Of a stretch of 64,000 bases of DNA, positions 1 through 11,267 are shown in pieces (position 1 is the stretch's first letter; each line of letters opens with the position of its first letter). Made by a program: the position numbers and the translations under genes. The DNA comes from Pestalotiopsis fici W106-1. Its lineage: Eukaryota; Ascomycota; Sordariomycetes; Amphisphaeriales; Sporocadaceae. The notes under the pieces are model-generated. The model was not told the origin of the DNA and made no database searches. It saw only the letters and a list, made by a program, of their open reading frames with translations. The DNA is taken from positions 4,092,001 to 4,156,000 of the forward strand of contig NW_006917093.1 in the NCBI RefSeq assembly GCF_000516985.1. The letters are read 5' to 3'.

Positions 1-1
1 A

Positions 2-133
2 TTGGGGTCGTCGTCCACAGTCGAGCAGCTGGCCACAGTATCCAGGTTCGGGCTGCCAATAGATGTATCTGATGCATCGTCGTTTGCGGCATCTATTGCG
101 GCCATCGCAAGAGGGTCGCTGTCGCGAAAATAA
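2..133 (+). CDS. C-terminal end of an unknown protein (partial)
   Basis: A reading frame open from the window edge runs about 43 codons to a TAA at 131-133. Its composition is coding-like (many Ser and Ala, GC-rich third positions) and ends in SLSRK. No domain can be recognised in so short a tail, and the gene starts outside the window, so strand and existence rest on codon texture only. It could be a chance frame. Confidence 0.35.
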   Translation: MGSSSTVEQLATVSRFGLPIDVSDASSFAASIAAIARGSLSRK

Positions 134-817
134 ATTGATCAGCGGACGATGATGGACACTTGCCTAGAGACAGTAAAGGTGTTGCGCGGGTTATGCAGGT
201 TGAGGGCAAGTGGGGGAGGGTTTGGCGCTGGCTCCCCACACTAACCTTAATCTTCTAGAAGCCAAGATGACGTCGGCGTATCCAGACAGACGGACACACC
301 CGTACCCCCAAACTCCGGCGAATAGGATTATTACAAACGTAAAACTAGCACAATTCTCCACCTACTGGCTCTTTATTCCACTAGGTTTTTTTTATTTTTT
401 TTAAAAAAATATTATTCATGCTGGCTATACGATCTATGGAAATTTCGAGCATTGCGTATGGAAGTAAACTGTCATGGCAGGCACATCACTGGTCGCGGTC
501 GTTGCCCTCACATATTGTAAGACTTGACGTCTTGGATCTGGATGGATGCACCCTTTATTGTTGCTCTAAGGAAAGACGAATTAAAATTGACGAGACCGAA
601 ACATAGAATGAAGGATTCCTGCTACACGCCCAAGTGGCATGAATATAGGGACTAGGTTCGCAGTCTGTAGAAATGTAAGACAGGGAGCCAAGATTGACAT
701 GATCAGGGCTTTGGTGATATCTATGGAACTTTGGATTGCCAGCCTGCCCATCGACCGATCGGCTCAGTGAAAGCAGCGAATCAGAGATCACATCCATATT
801 CTACCATGGCAATTTCC
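134..817. other. Intergenic region, no gene seen
   Basis: There is a T-rich run near 380-405 and only short unrelated reading frames. It is the likely 3' flank of the partial gene and of the minus-strand dehydrogenase. Confidence 0.5.
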
Positions 818-1784
818 TCACGATGACCAAGGGTGGCCCTCTGGCCCAAGCTGACCATTCAGGAATGCTAGCTTGGCAAGTTTCTTCTCGACAATTTCAT
901 CCTTGTGTTTCTCTAGCTCGACAACATCCCAGTTGGCGTGAAGGTATCCTCCCTTCAAGAAGTCGGCCTTGGGTGTGGCGAGGTAAGTCGTAAGGCCACC
1001 AGTAAGAGCGGCCGTGTCGTGGGTGAATGGCCTGAAGGGTTCGAAGACCGCACCACGACCATTCTCAGCAATGACTATGCCCGGGTGGATTGAAAATACG
1101 CGAAGTCCAGGTTGCTCGACGTCGAGAATCTCGCCCAGTCTGATGACGGCCAGCTTCGAGGCGCTGTAGCCGGACATGCCAGGTGCGACAAACGAGGCGG
1201 CCAGACTGACCATGTTGATAAGGGTGCCGTTGCCGCCCGCCACGGTAATGTACGAGTGAGCGACGTGATACACACCCTTGGTGTTGACCTCGAAGTTCTC
1301 CCACCAGGCGGCAGGCTCTTGCGCACCAACAGGAGCTACGGCCATGGCGCCGAAAGCAGTGACGACGACATCAACTCTGCCGAACTTTTCTAGCGTCTTC
1401 TTGAATACTGCATCTGTGTCTGCTACCGAGCCTACATCTGCGGTGATGGAAAGCACCTCGGATTTTGCAGCCAGGTCTTTCTCGGCCTTTTGCAGTCCTT
1501 CAGAGTTACGACCAACGAGAACAATGCCCTTGGCCCCAGCAGTGTTCCATGACTTGGCAGTGGCCTTGATGAAGACAAGGATTAGGTGTGATGGAAAGGA
1601 TCTTAATCAGACGGCTTTTACTTACAAATCCAAGCCCACTAGTCGCGCCAAAGACGATAATGACTTTATCGGTGGCACTTAACTCTTTGTTGGTGGCTGG
1701 GTCAATGGCCGAGTAAACGTCCCGGTGCATGCTCTTGGTGAGCTGGAAGGGGGTCGTGTAAGCATCGGAAGGTGGTGCAGCCAT
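818..1784 (-). CDS. Short-chain dehydrogenase/reductase (SDR)
   Basis: NAD(P)-dependent oxidoreductase of the classical SDR type, about 301 residues in two exons. Exon 1 (1784-1626) ends just after the cofactor motif GATSGLG (residues 46-52). A 61-nt GT-AG intron (1565-1625) follows in phase 0, and exon 2 runs 1564-818. The catalytic set is visible: Ser in MVSLAAS (about 173), and Tyr and Lys in YSASK (about 186 and 190). NTKG near 147 is the usual structural Asn region. No signal peptide or membrane segment is seen, so it is probably cytosolic. The start is the first ATG in frame. The substrate cannot be told: SDRs act on sugars, steroids, polyketides and many others, and no pathway gene is adjacent. 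The family is secure, the reaction is not. Confidence 0.9.
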
Positions 1785-2234
1785 CTTGATTTGTGATTAT
1801 CTGGAGAATGAATGAGGCAGAAGTAATAGATAGCAGTTTTTGTACTGATGTGATGGTCGAGTTGTCAGTTGCTTAATGATGTTGTTGGTGAGGGACAAGA
1901 AGATAAAAACGAGGAGAGGTTTGAAGAATAAATAATAAATCCTCAAAGGTCTCAGCAAGGAATGGCTTATCAAATCTGCTATATTGATGATATGTATGAT
2001 TATACAATCTCAGTGTTGTTCTCGGTGCTAATTCCGCACCCCATTGATGACCAAGCTAGCAGGGTGAGCGGAACCGCGCCGTGCTTGGTCATTGTCTCAG
2101 ACATCGCCCTTTCATGCTTACATGCAACCAGATGTGGGAATAATCACTGATGACTTTACCAATCGCTCAATTTCATATAATAAATGTTTTTTATTGTTGA
2201 TAGTGAAATTGTAGGCAGGTCGGTAGTCTTCGAT
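1785..2234. other. Intergenic, SDR promoter side
   Basis: AT-rich leader of the minus-strand SDR gene (for example 1900-1945). No convincing coding signal. It is bounded on the right by the MYND relic. Confidence 0.5.
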
Positions 2235-2314
2235 AAATGTTCCAATGCGACATGCCAAAGCGGCCAAAGGTAAAGCTTTTTAGCTTATGACCGGTGCCAA
2301 ACCAGCAGCCCTAT
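2235..2314 (+). pseudogene. Relic of a MYND zinc-finger exon
   Basis: In frame from 2235 this stretch reads KCSNATCQSGQR, a TAA stop, then SFLAYDRCQ. It lines up codon by codon with KCANEACQSGQRDNLLACGRCQ of the MYND gene starting at 4724. The 20 bases at 2251-2270 are identical to 4761-4780, and roughly 70% of about 70 bases agree overall. The copy has a stop, has lost one finger Cys (Tyr in its place), and ends against the 3' end of the minus-strand receptor gene. It is a decayed fragment, not a gene. Confidence 0.75.
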
Positions 2315-3640
2315 ATAAAGTCTTCCCTAGTACATCGCGTACTGATCTTGTGACCTTCTTCAACATCAATCGACAGTTCCTCAAACGAGGACATCATTGT
2401 AGGGCTCCCTAGGTGTATTATGTTATCCTTGCGTCTGCTTTCTACAACAGGCTCTGTTTGAGAAGCGCGACAGACAAAACATAGCTGTTGCCTCAGATCC
2501 TCGGCCGCCTTGGGGATAGACGTCGCGCAGATTACAAAGAATAATATCGTCATCTCTGCATGAGCGGTGAGTCCCTCGGTCGACAAGGCATAGGTAACAT
2601 CAATGACCGAAAGGTCATCCACTGCATTGACAACTCGGCCAGCCGCGATGGCAACACAGCTGCAGTTATTCAAGTCAGCAACAGAAGTGGGACAAGCTTT
2701 GAGGATACAACTTACAAAATACTCATGGCAAATATGAAAGAGATGCCAAGTCTCTTATTGAAAGGGAGCTTGAGTTTCCAGATGATCCTGTGAGGAGCAA
2801 GTAGAACAACCATGTCCGAAATTAGATTGAAGACGGTGAGAGCCAAGGTTCCAGCCTTGACATTAAGACATTTGCCGCCTTGTATTGTTTTATCCCAGTA
2901 ATATGCCCGCGGAATGCATGAAAAGTTTAAAGATACGATGACGGAGACGTAAAAGATCACGTTTAGCCACATTAGAACATGACAAACCCAAAAGAATGCA
3001 GTTCGAGTTCCTTTCGGAGAAAAAATGCGGATCCACTCCAGCAATATGGCTACCTTTATCAAGGCTAGGGTTGAGACATAAAAGTTGTCGGCCTGGTAAG
3101 TAAGCTGCTTTCGCTGTTAGAATGACTATCGTCTCTACAAGTCTCAAAAACTTACGCGAAATATTTCAGCCAATTGTCGAACGCGCACATCCCACTGGTG
3201 GATGAAGTAGCCTGGCCACCATACTGTCTTGAAGGCAACCCATTCAAATCCCATGTATGTTCCCTACAATGATCAGTACCCCTCACAAAATTGACAATAT
3301 TATCCTAACGGTGCTCAGTGACGTACAAATGCTGCCCCCAAGACAACTGCTAATGGATTTAGTATATATTCAGAACTTTTGCCAAGTTCTTGTACTCACA
3401 ATCTTCGATGTGGAACTTCTTCACACAAAATATTTTTACATAGGCTCTGATGGCAACGACAATAATCATGACTGCTAGACAAATCGAGATGACTGCCGCG
3501 CTCATTCTATTTTGACTGCCATTTGGGGGATTGTCGAAATTCGGTGTAGTCCCATCTGGTGGGGTCAGCGCTGGCCCGTCCAGGAAAGCATCTCTCTCAG
3601 AGGCTGGCAGCGATGCCAGAACAGCTGCTAGGTCTGACAT
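2311..3640 (-). CDS. Pth11-like integral membrane protein (fungal rhodopsin-type domain)
   Basis: Seven-helix fungal membrane protein of the Pth11-like / Fung_rhodopsin family, about 364 residues. These act as plasma-membrane receptor-like proteins, mostly with unknown ligands. Five exons join in frame: 3640-3400, 3346-3327, 3263-3156, 3092-2716 and 2659-2311, all with GT-AG introns. Family marks are the FHIED segment after TM1, the HQWDVRVRQLAEIF segment, and helices ending in the LSDMVVLLAPH-like stretch. The start chosen is MSDLAAVL at 3640; a longer frame begins at 3796 but adds an unlikely leader. No CFEM domain precedes the helices. The tail after TM7 is short and polar. It converges on the MYND relic, which touches its stop codon. 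A role in surface or host sensing is family inference. Confidence 0.85.
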
Positions 3641-4723
3641 ATTGGAGCCATGAAAGCAACAGTGTGGATATGTGGTTGCAATGATGAGACATCTGGGGAA
3701 ATTGCACAATGGATTGTGGGAATGTGTGATGGTTAGATCATGTTTATACGTACGAGATTGATAGACATTTATCCTGGCTATGCGGAGAGAGGGCAAGGTT
3801 GTGAGTAATCTCCTGACGTTCTTACATGGCCTATGGGATGCCTCAACGCGATAACGTATCTTCTACCGTGAAAAGCGAAAGTAAGCAGGTTCGGGATGAG
3901 ATACGGGGTCGTAGGTCCAATCAATGCTCAGCCCTACGCAGCTGAATTGGGATCCGTCAGCACACCAAAATCTGCGTCAGCCCCCAAAGAGCAAATTCGG
4001 ACGTTTATTGGTTCATTGTGCGAACATAGGCAAACAAATGTTTTGAGAGCTCCCCAAGGGTATGACGGGTATCGACGAATGATTTCTACAACATCACTTC
4101 TAATAGTTGTATGATGCATGGGTATAGGTGCAGGGGGCAACTACGTTGCCAAGACTTTTACCCTGGTGTAAAATGCGCATCCGATCAAAATGCATCTGGA
4201 TTGGGAGTGTTGGCAACATCATAAGTCAGAGCCGATTGCCGGTGAGTGAACATTTACTAAAAGTTTGCAAAGTTATCAAGTTTTTGCCACAATCTTTACC
4301 TGCAATACTCTATTTGTTGCTCCTAGTTGGCTTTACAAGTGACCGAGATCCGTGGCCAGCCACGAAAACCACTTTCAAAGTTACTTGGGGTAGTCAGCCA
4401 AACTCAGCCTGGTTGTTTGAAGGATCTAGCATAGTGCAGAACCACCTCGGGTATGTTCATGAATCGTGAAGAAATGGTGACTATCGGTCGTCGCAAACAA
4501 GATCAATGCCGTTTGACTATTTGCATTTGCAGACTGACGGGTAGTGGCCCATAAGTGACAAGTGCAGCGCGAGTCGATTCTGACCCAGCACGATAATATC
4601 AAACGGTTGATGCTGGTAGTAAACCGTTATGAAATTCGTAAAGCTCAGGTGGCCCAAGACTAGACATTCAAGAAGACATTGCTTCTTTTCCTTGACTCTG
4701 AGGTTCTAGGCCTCAAAGAAAGA
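3641..4723. other. Intergenic, no gene seen
   Basis: Divergent promoter space between the minus-strand receptor gene and the plus-strand MYND gene. A 113-codon plus frame at 4128-4469 lacks domain marks or splice support and is left out. Confidence 0.45.
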
Positions 4724-5479
4724 ATGTCTACACCGACAACGCCCAAGTGTGCCAATGAGGCATGCCAAAGCGGCCAAAGGGACAATCTCTTAGCTTGCGG
4801 ACGTTGCCAAGCCGTCCAGTACTGCTCCAAGGGCTGCCAAAAGCAGGACTGGAAATACCACAAGGTGCCGTGCCAAAAGGCGGCCGGAGTACCAATTGGC
4901 AGCTTGGCCTGCAATCAAAAGTTCGCCATCCATGACCCAAAGGCACAAACCCTGGCCAAGGACATGGGCATGAAGCCATCCCCTGCTGATTTCCTCGCTT
5001 ATGTTCTGGCAATCCAGATCACCTGCTCAATGGCAAACACTAATTGATGGAAACCATTTAGAAAGCCTCTGAGACGACTTGCTCTCACTAGAAAAGACAC
5101 CCCAGGGAATCTTCCTCTATTCTTTGGTGACAGAGACAGGCCCGACATCAGGAGTGCCATCAAGGAATTTCGCATCGAGGCCCTGCTACGTCCACCGCCC
5201 GGCTCGCCAACGTATGCTCACGCAAAACCCGGCAGACTGGAGGAAGGGCTTCCTGCATGGACCCCGCAACCAGCGTCACTGGATGAAGCCAAAGAGGTTC
5301 AAGAGATTAGGAAGATGCAGCAAATCATTGTGGATCACTCGGGCCCTCGCGGCACCAAGGACATTACGTCCGACGATATGATGAGCATCCTCACAATACA
5401 CTACCCAGAGCGATGGGCCGAGATGCTGCCACTGTACAATTTGACACTCAACGCCCTGGATCAAGGTGCTCAAGCTTAA
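4724..5479 (+). CDS. MYND zinc-finger protein, split by an in-frame TGA or unusual intron
   Basis: From ATG 4724 the protein opens with a MYND zinc finger (residues about 8-50): C-x4-C, then CGRC, YCSKGCQ, and the closing H-x3-C of YHKVPC. MYND fingers mediate protein-protein contacts. The frame hits TGA at 5045-5047, but the same frame resumes and stays open with good codon texture to TAA 5477-5479 (RLALTRKDTPGN through YNLTLNALDQGAQA). Either the TGA is a real nonsense mutation or a 63-nt intron (5003-5065, donor GTTCTG, branch-like CACTAAT, acceptor GAAAG) removes it and keeps frame. The donor is non-standard. Upstream at 2235 lies a relic of a second copy. No further domain is recognised in the C-terminal part. 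Confidence 0.6.
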
Positions 5480-5949
5480 ACGTATGGGGCGCCCATCGCC
5501 ATGGGTGGGACGAGATGTGACGAGATCGCTGGCGTGTGTTGGATACTATAGCTTGCCTCTGGGACAAGACCAGTTCTTGTCGGTTGCAGCCTCGCAGGGA
5601 ATGCTGCCGGTCTGTAAATCTGAGAATGGTGACCAGGGGACGGTGCTGCTCCAGTCTGGCAAGAGTACGGCCAAGGTAGCATTTTGAATCCGCAGACGAA
5701 TGAAACTTGTAGGACACATCTGTCTCATGTGAGGATCCGAATATGCGCTTGCTGTATATGTTTGGAGCAGGACACGAATCAATAAGTGCGTAGACTTGTC
5801 AAGTTACTCGCATCATCAGCACCTCGCTGAACCAATGTAGCTTTTCCTGATTACGTACCCGCGCAATCGACTATATCTGGTATTGCAAGAAAGTCGTATG
5901 GCTTGGGAAGCCGAGAAAAATACCCGAATAATAGAACCCAAAATGCGAC
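5480..5949. other. Convergent 3' flank of MYND and second Pth11-like gene
   Basis: A 73-codon plus frame (5466-5687) and an 89-codon minus frame cover the same bases. Neither shows a recognisable domain. I treat it as untranslated sequence, with a small chance of an extra MYND-gene exon. Confidence 0.4.
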
Positions 5950-7403
5950 TTATTCGGACGAGGAAATGACTCTGGTCTGTGTGTGCAATATGCGTTCCTC
6001 GCTTCCTGTATCCGAGACGGCTACCCCGTGGCGGGATGTTGGAGGCTCTGTCCCGTTATAATCATCGTCAGCCTTAATATTATCGCGCTCGATTTCTGCC
6101 ACCGTATCAAAGTGCCGGGTTTTTCCCTGGCCAAACGTTCGCAGTGGGGTTCCCTGGGCAGCTTGCCCCTGTGAGCCCCCTCCACTGTTGCCCTTGGAGG
6201 GAAGACGTCTTCTTGAAAAGACGTGGGTGATCCACACCCTAAATGTTGGAAGGCAGCCGCAAAGGACAATGAGATTTGATTCCACCACTCTGTCACGATT
6301 AGCAATGCATCTCCCCATGTGAGCCGGAGACAAATACGTACAGCCACAACATAGCATCGGCCATGGTCCAAGGAGTGTCTGAGCTACTGATCATGGACAA
6401 GAGGCTGATAGCTCGCATCACGGCCGTAGCCAATGTAATGGTACCGATACCGAACCACGCAATCAACGCCGCCTTGTGTTTTGTAGACATTTGTAGACCT
6501 AGCACGGTTGGAATTGGATTGACCATGAGCAGGAGGTCCGTCACGCCGCCCGTGATTGCTTGTAGGATATACCACGGCGGTCGAGCAATGCAATTGTCGC
6601 CTGTGTAGAGTCGCAGATTCCAAGCAGCTGAAACGGGTCGGCAAGCAAAGAGGACGGCAAAGAAGACGGACCCGAAGCATGCGATGCAGAGGAAACTGGT
6701 GAATATGATACTGTATTGGTACCAGCGGGCAGGCGACAGTCGATAGTAGAAAGCGCAAAGTGATAATTTTGATAAAAGGGTGCCGCTATTCTTCATTTGA
6801 TTAGACATTAGACTGCCTTGCGTGAGTTAGGTTATAGAAGACTTACACGATAGCTGTTAATGTGAGAGCAAGAATGACCTAAAAAGAGTCGGTCAGATCG
6901 CGTCGAGGTCATGTTGACGCCCCCTGGGGGCATTAAGCATTGCTGATCTTACCTCTGTCATGTATATGGTCTTGTCAAGTGATTGCTCCCAAGCGTGAAG
7001 ACCGACAAGTCCTCGGCGGAAAAGATGCAACATCATCGCTTGTGTCGCGAACAAAAATGCCTGGCCATTGAAAATCAGTCCCAACCCGTACACTGAAGCT
7101 GCAAGAGCTAAGTCTCATACCCAGCCGGCAGTTATCAAGTCTATTCTCAGATTAGTCATTGAGCTGCTAAGCGAAACAGCGAGCCATGCACCTACAATCC
7201 TCGATTTGGAGCTTGTGCAAAACAAAATATGATGTGTATAGCCTCTGTATCAGGAACAGAGTAGCAATCGGAAATTCTAAACCAAAAGCGAGATGGACGT
7301 GTGATTTGGTGGCCTCGTTCCTATATGGGTGAGTAAAGTTTACCACCCAGCCATCCGGAGCTGCTAGAAGCACTTCCGTGCCGTTTATGATTGGAAAAGA
7401 CAT
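5950..7403 (-). CDS. Second Pth11-like integral membrane protein, with in-frame TGA
   Basis: Fungal rhodopsin-type seven-helix protein of a different subgroup from the gene at 2311. Exon 1 starts MSFPIINGTE and reaches KLQIED. Later exons carry LSKLSLCAFYYRLSP, DLLLMVNPIPTVLGLQ and the typical VVESNLIVLCGCLPTFR, then a long hydrophilic cytosolic tail with acidic and Ser residues. A 55-nt intron after QIED gives the expected YLITAGWV, but the next codon is TGA (7115-7117), followed in the same frame by DLALAASVYGLGL. Using a later acceptor (cttgcag) skips the TGA but deletes much of TM2. So this is either a recent pseudogene or a gene with altered splicing. Other junctions, including GTACGT-AG near 6311-6357, join cleanly. 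Ligand unknown. Confidence 0.75.
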
Positions 7404-9321
7404 TGTCGCTGGGTGGTTTCGTGGTCAATTCCAGTAGAGGGAAACAGGATTCAAGTATTGGGAGGAATGCCATGTTGAAAAATGGTCTTTGAGTTGTCAA
7501 AGTATCATCGGATCATGAACCTTGACTTCTTGTGACGGCACTGGCCCTGACGGTTGTGTTTTATGCAAGGGTGTGTGTGTCGATGAGCCCCCCGGTTGCG
7601 TGGACCACCAAATCCTGTATCATTGAAGACTCAAAGAACTACTACCCGAACATGCTCTCGACGTCGTATTCAGGCTTTTCTCCACCGCGAATCGTTGCAA
7701 TCAATGTCAGGTGTACTGGGGTTATTATCAATGGATGGTACTAAGCCGTATCCTCGGCTAGAAGCAACTGCCCGGCTCAAGGAGTTTACTTTACGGCCAA
7801 TGTTTTTGAAATATCTGATTCTGGACGAAGAAAATTTGAGATTTGTGAGTAAATATCACTACAGTGTTGAGGGTACTCGATACCCGTACTGACAGCCATA
7901 ATTGAGCGCCGACGCAAGGAGTAAACCAAGACGCTCTGCATGACGAAGAAAAAGGGAGAAGGCTGATCTACAGTTTACATACCTTGCCCGTTACCGAACC
8001 CTGTCACGGGGAATTCGGGAAACAGGGACTGAATATGACATTTAAGAAGGGCTACGGAGCAAGGGGTATAATGCTGCAGCCAAGACATTGTACAATATTG
8101 CCTACCAACCTACACAGGCATGGTATCATTTCGAGATGCTTCAGGCCGCGTTGAATGCTAGTTAATCAAACTTTATTTTCCCGATATAATTTAGAATAGA
8201 TATTCCTGATTTGAAAGAGCGACAGCAAAATGTCAAGAAAACGCCATTTCATCTCAATCAGATGGTGAATATGCTTGAATTTTCAAAGTCGGCCGAGTTG
8301 TTGTGCAAACATTCAACTCAAGCAAACATGCGACCTCATCCCGCCCCAGCAATGCCGGCAGCGAGGAAGCTCATCGGTCTACTCCAGCCTGGCTGGCTCC
8401 GCAAAATCAAACTGGGGCAACTGTGTAGTCAAATCACATCACATCCTTTCAAGGGTCTTGTGGACTTCCAAGCAGCATCGGAATCCACTTGCCGGTGAAC
8501 ATTACTAGGTTTCTTCTTCCGTACTGGATCTGACGGGGACTATCAATCCAACCATAACGCAATCCAACCATAACGCAGTCATGGCCCCATGCATCTCCAG
8601 GGCTTAGCCGGTCAAACGACGCATTCGGCACCGGGACGGGCCTATGGCCGCGGGAATGTCCATTGTTCCCGAAGATCTCTTGCATGGTCATGATCCAGGA
8701 CCAAATGGTGGAATTTCTTCGCGAGACACTTGCAAATGACTTGGTGGTATACCTTGGGCAAATTAGCACAGTCGTAAAGACGAGGGATCATCTACCGTTC
8801 TGCTCAATCGCATTGTAGAGGTGTTCTGGTCTCCCTCTGATGCTGCCAGGGACTTCTCTCATGGACGGCTAGCCGAAACCCTGCAGAATTACACAGTACT
8901 GTGTGCCGACCTTTCGATGGAGCAAACAATAGTGGAGATTCATAATGGGTCGCTACATGCATAGTAATGTAACATGTTGATCATCAGACCCAATTGCTCT
9001 TGTCGACTTGGATTGAAGCGGACCATACATGGATGTGTCAAGTCAATAGTCGCGCACAAATACTGCATTGCCTGATTGAATTGACGATCATCGCTGACTC
9101 GAAAAGCTGTCAGCCTGTGACCGAAAAAAAGCCGTTCAATGGAGATGCCAATAGTAGGCTGGCTGTCTGGGCTGCGTGCCTTATAATGTTGTTTAGGACG
9201 CATGCGTGTGGGCTTTGTCCTGCATGCATCGTCTCTTTTCCCCAGATGCACCCCCATGTGGATAAAAAGATAGTGTTTCAAAACAACTGACTTTCCTTGA
9301 TCCATAACAAAAGAGTTCACA
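7404..9321. other. Gene-poor gap with coding-like scraps
   Basis: No intact gene. Two short stretches look like degraded coding DNA on the plus strand. Near 8053-8166 a frame ends YHFEMLQAALNAS and stop. Near 8780-8960 a frame reads TVLLNRIVEVFWSPSDAARD and ends GSLHA and stop. Neither has a start or splice context that builds a gene, and no family is recognised. A perfect 16-bp tandem duplication lies at 8544-8575. A TATA-like GGATAAAAA lies near 9260, ahead of the oxidase gene. Confidence 0.4.
8544..8575. repeat. Perfect 16-bp tandem duplication
   Basis: The 16-mer CAATCCAACCATAACG occurs twice head to tail with no mismatch (8544-8559 and 8560-8575). It looks like a recent slippage or end-joining duplication within non-coding DNA. 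Confidence 0.9.
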
Positions 9322-11165
9322 ATGCGTTCCTTGATTCCAGCCCTGGCACTTCTACGGACCGTCGCTACTTTGAATTTGACAGCTTCCTCTGGTCCATACA
9401 ACATGTCGAACTCGTCATTAATGAGCATTGAAGAGACTGTGGGTTGTCCCTCAGTAGCACTTTCTCGATACTTTGACATGGTCATGCTGACTTGACCACC
9501 AAAGTGCGTTGCTCTAGAGGCTGCTGGCGTCAGAGTGTACCGGCCCAACAGCACGGAATACGTCGCCCGTGAGGCCGATTACTACTCGGCTTCGGCCCGT
9601 CGGAGCCCATCGTGCATTGTTCAACCGACTAGCACCGAGCAGGTCTCACAAGTGGTCAAGAGTCTGAAGGATGCGTCCATGACTAATTGGGCTGTCCGCT
9701 GTGGTGGTCATATGGCGTGGGGACCTGCGGCTGACATACACGATGGAGTCACCATCGATCTTGGTATAGAAATCTAGGTCATTGAGATGTTGAAGTAAAT
9801 CAATGGCTAATGATGGCTCAAGGACTCATGAACAAGACAGCGTACGACGCCGACAATAAGGTAGCCAAGATCCAGGGCGGATCGCTGTGGCAAGACGTCT
9901 ACTCGACTCTTGTAAGTCTAGACACATAGAAAAGTGCATTCTCTCCAGGAACTAATATATTCTACAGGAGACTTTTGGCGTCACCGCGCCAGGCGGCAGA
10001 ACTTCCACCGTGGGAGTGGGTGGCTTCACTCTTGGCGGTGGCAACAACTTCTTTAGCGGCAAGGTGGGCTTTGCCTGCGACAACATTGTCAACTATGAAG
10101 TTGTCCTGGCTACTGGGTAAGTGGTTTACGGTTGAAGGACCTCGCCTGGAATAAAAATCGCTCATAATTTACTGCAGTGAAATTATCCAGGCAAACAGCG
10201 AACAGAACCCCGATCTCTGGAAGGCTCTCAAGGGCGGCTCCTCCAATTTCGGTATCGTAACGCGCTTTGACATACAAGCGTTTGAACAGGGCAACATCTA
10301 CGGCGGGCTCGTCATCCACCCCAACAGCGCCACGAACCAGGTCGTGGCGGCATTCTCAAATTTCGTCGACAATATTGTCAATTATCAATTGGGGTCATGT
10401 TTCTCCTTCTGGTCGTGGGTTGCGGGGTCCAACGAAACCGTCATTATTTCGGCGCTGCATGATACTACTGGAACTGTCAACGCGTCGGCATATGCAGAGT
10501 ATGCGGCCATTGAGCCGACCGTATCTTCAACCCTTCGAGAGGATACTCATTTGAATTTCGCAAAGGAGCTCGAGTTCGCCAAGGGTAACCAGTGAGTCCT
10601 CATCAACCCCAGTCAAGCTGCCTGGAACCTAGTGTCTAACCATCTAAACTCAAGAAATGTTTGGTTCGCCATCACCGTCAAAAATGACCCCGAGATTCTA
10701 CAATTTATTGTAGATCAGCACAATGCCTTTATTACCAACTGGAAAAATGCTACAGGTGATGAGACCTTTAGCCTCTACACCGTCTTCCAGCCCCTTCCCA
10801 AGATTCTGTTTGACCACGGCGTGGAAAGAGGCGGTAATGTGTTGGGCATGGACCGAGAACAAGGCAACAGTGTGCTCTTTCAGGTTTTCATGGTGTTCCA
10901 GGGCTCAGAGCTGGAAGACACGGCGAGGGCGCACCTGGTTTCATATCGCGAGACTGTCAGGCAGCGCAGCCTCGAGACGGGCACTGACGTCGAGTTCGCG
11001 TACCTCAACTATGCCGACAAGACGCAGGATCCGATTGCGACCTATGGCCAAGAGAACATTGCCTTTCTGCAGCAGGTGTCGGCCAAGTATGACCCAGAGC
11101 AAATTCTGCAAACACGGGTTCCGGGAGGTTTCAAGTTGCCGAACACTAATACCACGACTCTTTAA
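9322..11165 (+). CDS. Secreted FAD-linked oxidoreductase (berberine-bridge/PCMH type)
   Basis: Oxidase or dehydrogenase with a covalently bound FAD, of the FAD_binding_4 (PCMH) family, about 480 residues. ATG 9322 opens a signal-like leader (RSLIPALALLRTVATLNLTA). The second exon (from 9505) carries the typical CVALEAAGVRVYRPNST. The flavin-binding core follows: SCIVQPTSTEQVSQVV, then RCGGHM with the His that usually bonds FAD, then VGVGGFTLGGGNNFF. The conserved end is YLNYADKTQDPI and ILQTRVPGGFKL. Five introns are needed, at about 9439-9504, 9771-9833, 9914-9968, 10117-10177 and 10593-10655; all are GT-AG and keep frame. The minimal C-terminal BBE region appears present. The substrate is unknown (sugars, alkaloids and polyketides are all possible). 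It converges on the STAND-like gene with about 100 bp between them. Confidence 0.88.
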
Positions 11166-11267
11166 GCATCATGAAGCTAGTTCGAGACTGACATTTATTC
11201 CATATAATCATCACCACATGGAGGCATTTGAAACTTGATGCAAGTTTTGATGAATACGGTAGACCAA

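Noticed and set aside
4128..4469. 113-codon plus frame before the MYND gene
   Set aside because: No domain or coding texture; overlaps the likely promoter.
8940..9554. 204-codon minus-strand open frame
   Set aside because: It lies opposite exon 1 of the FAD oxidase, whose plus-strand leader, splice sites and family sequence are convincing; the minus frame has no domain.
818..11165. Secondary-metabolite cluster built on the SDR and FAD oxidase
   Set aside because: The two enzymes are about 7.5 kb apart and no PKS, NRPS, terpene synthase or prenyltransferase is present.
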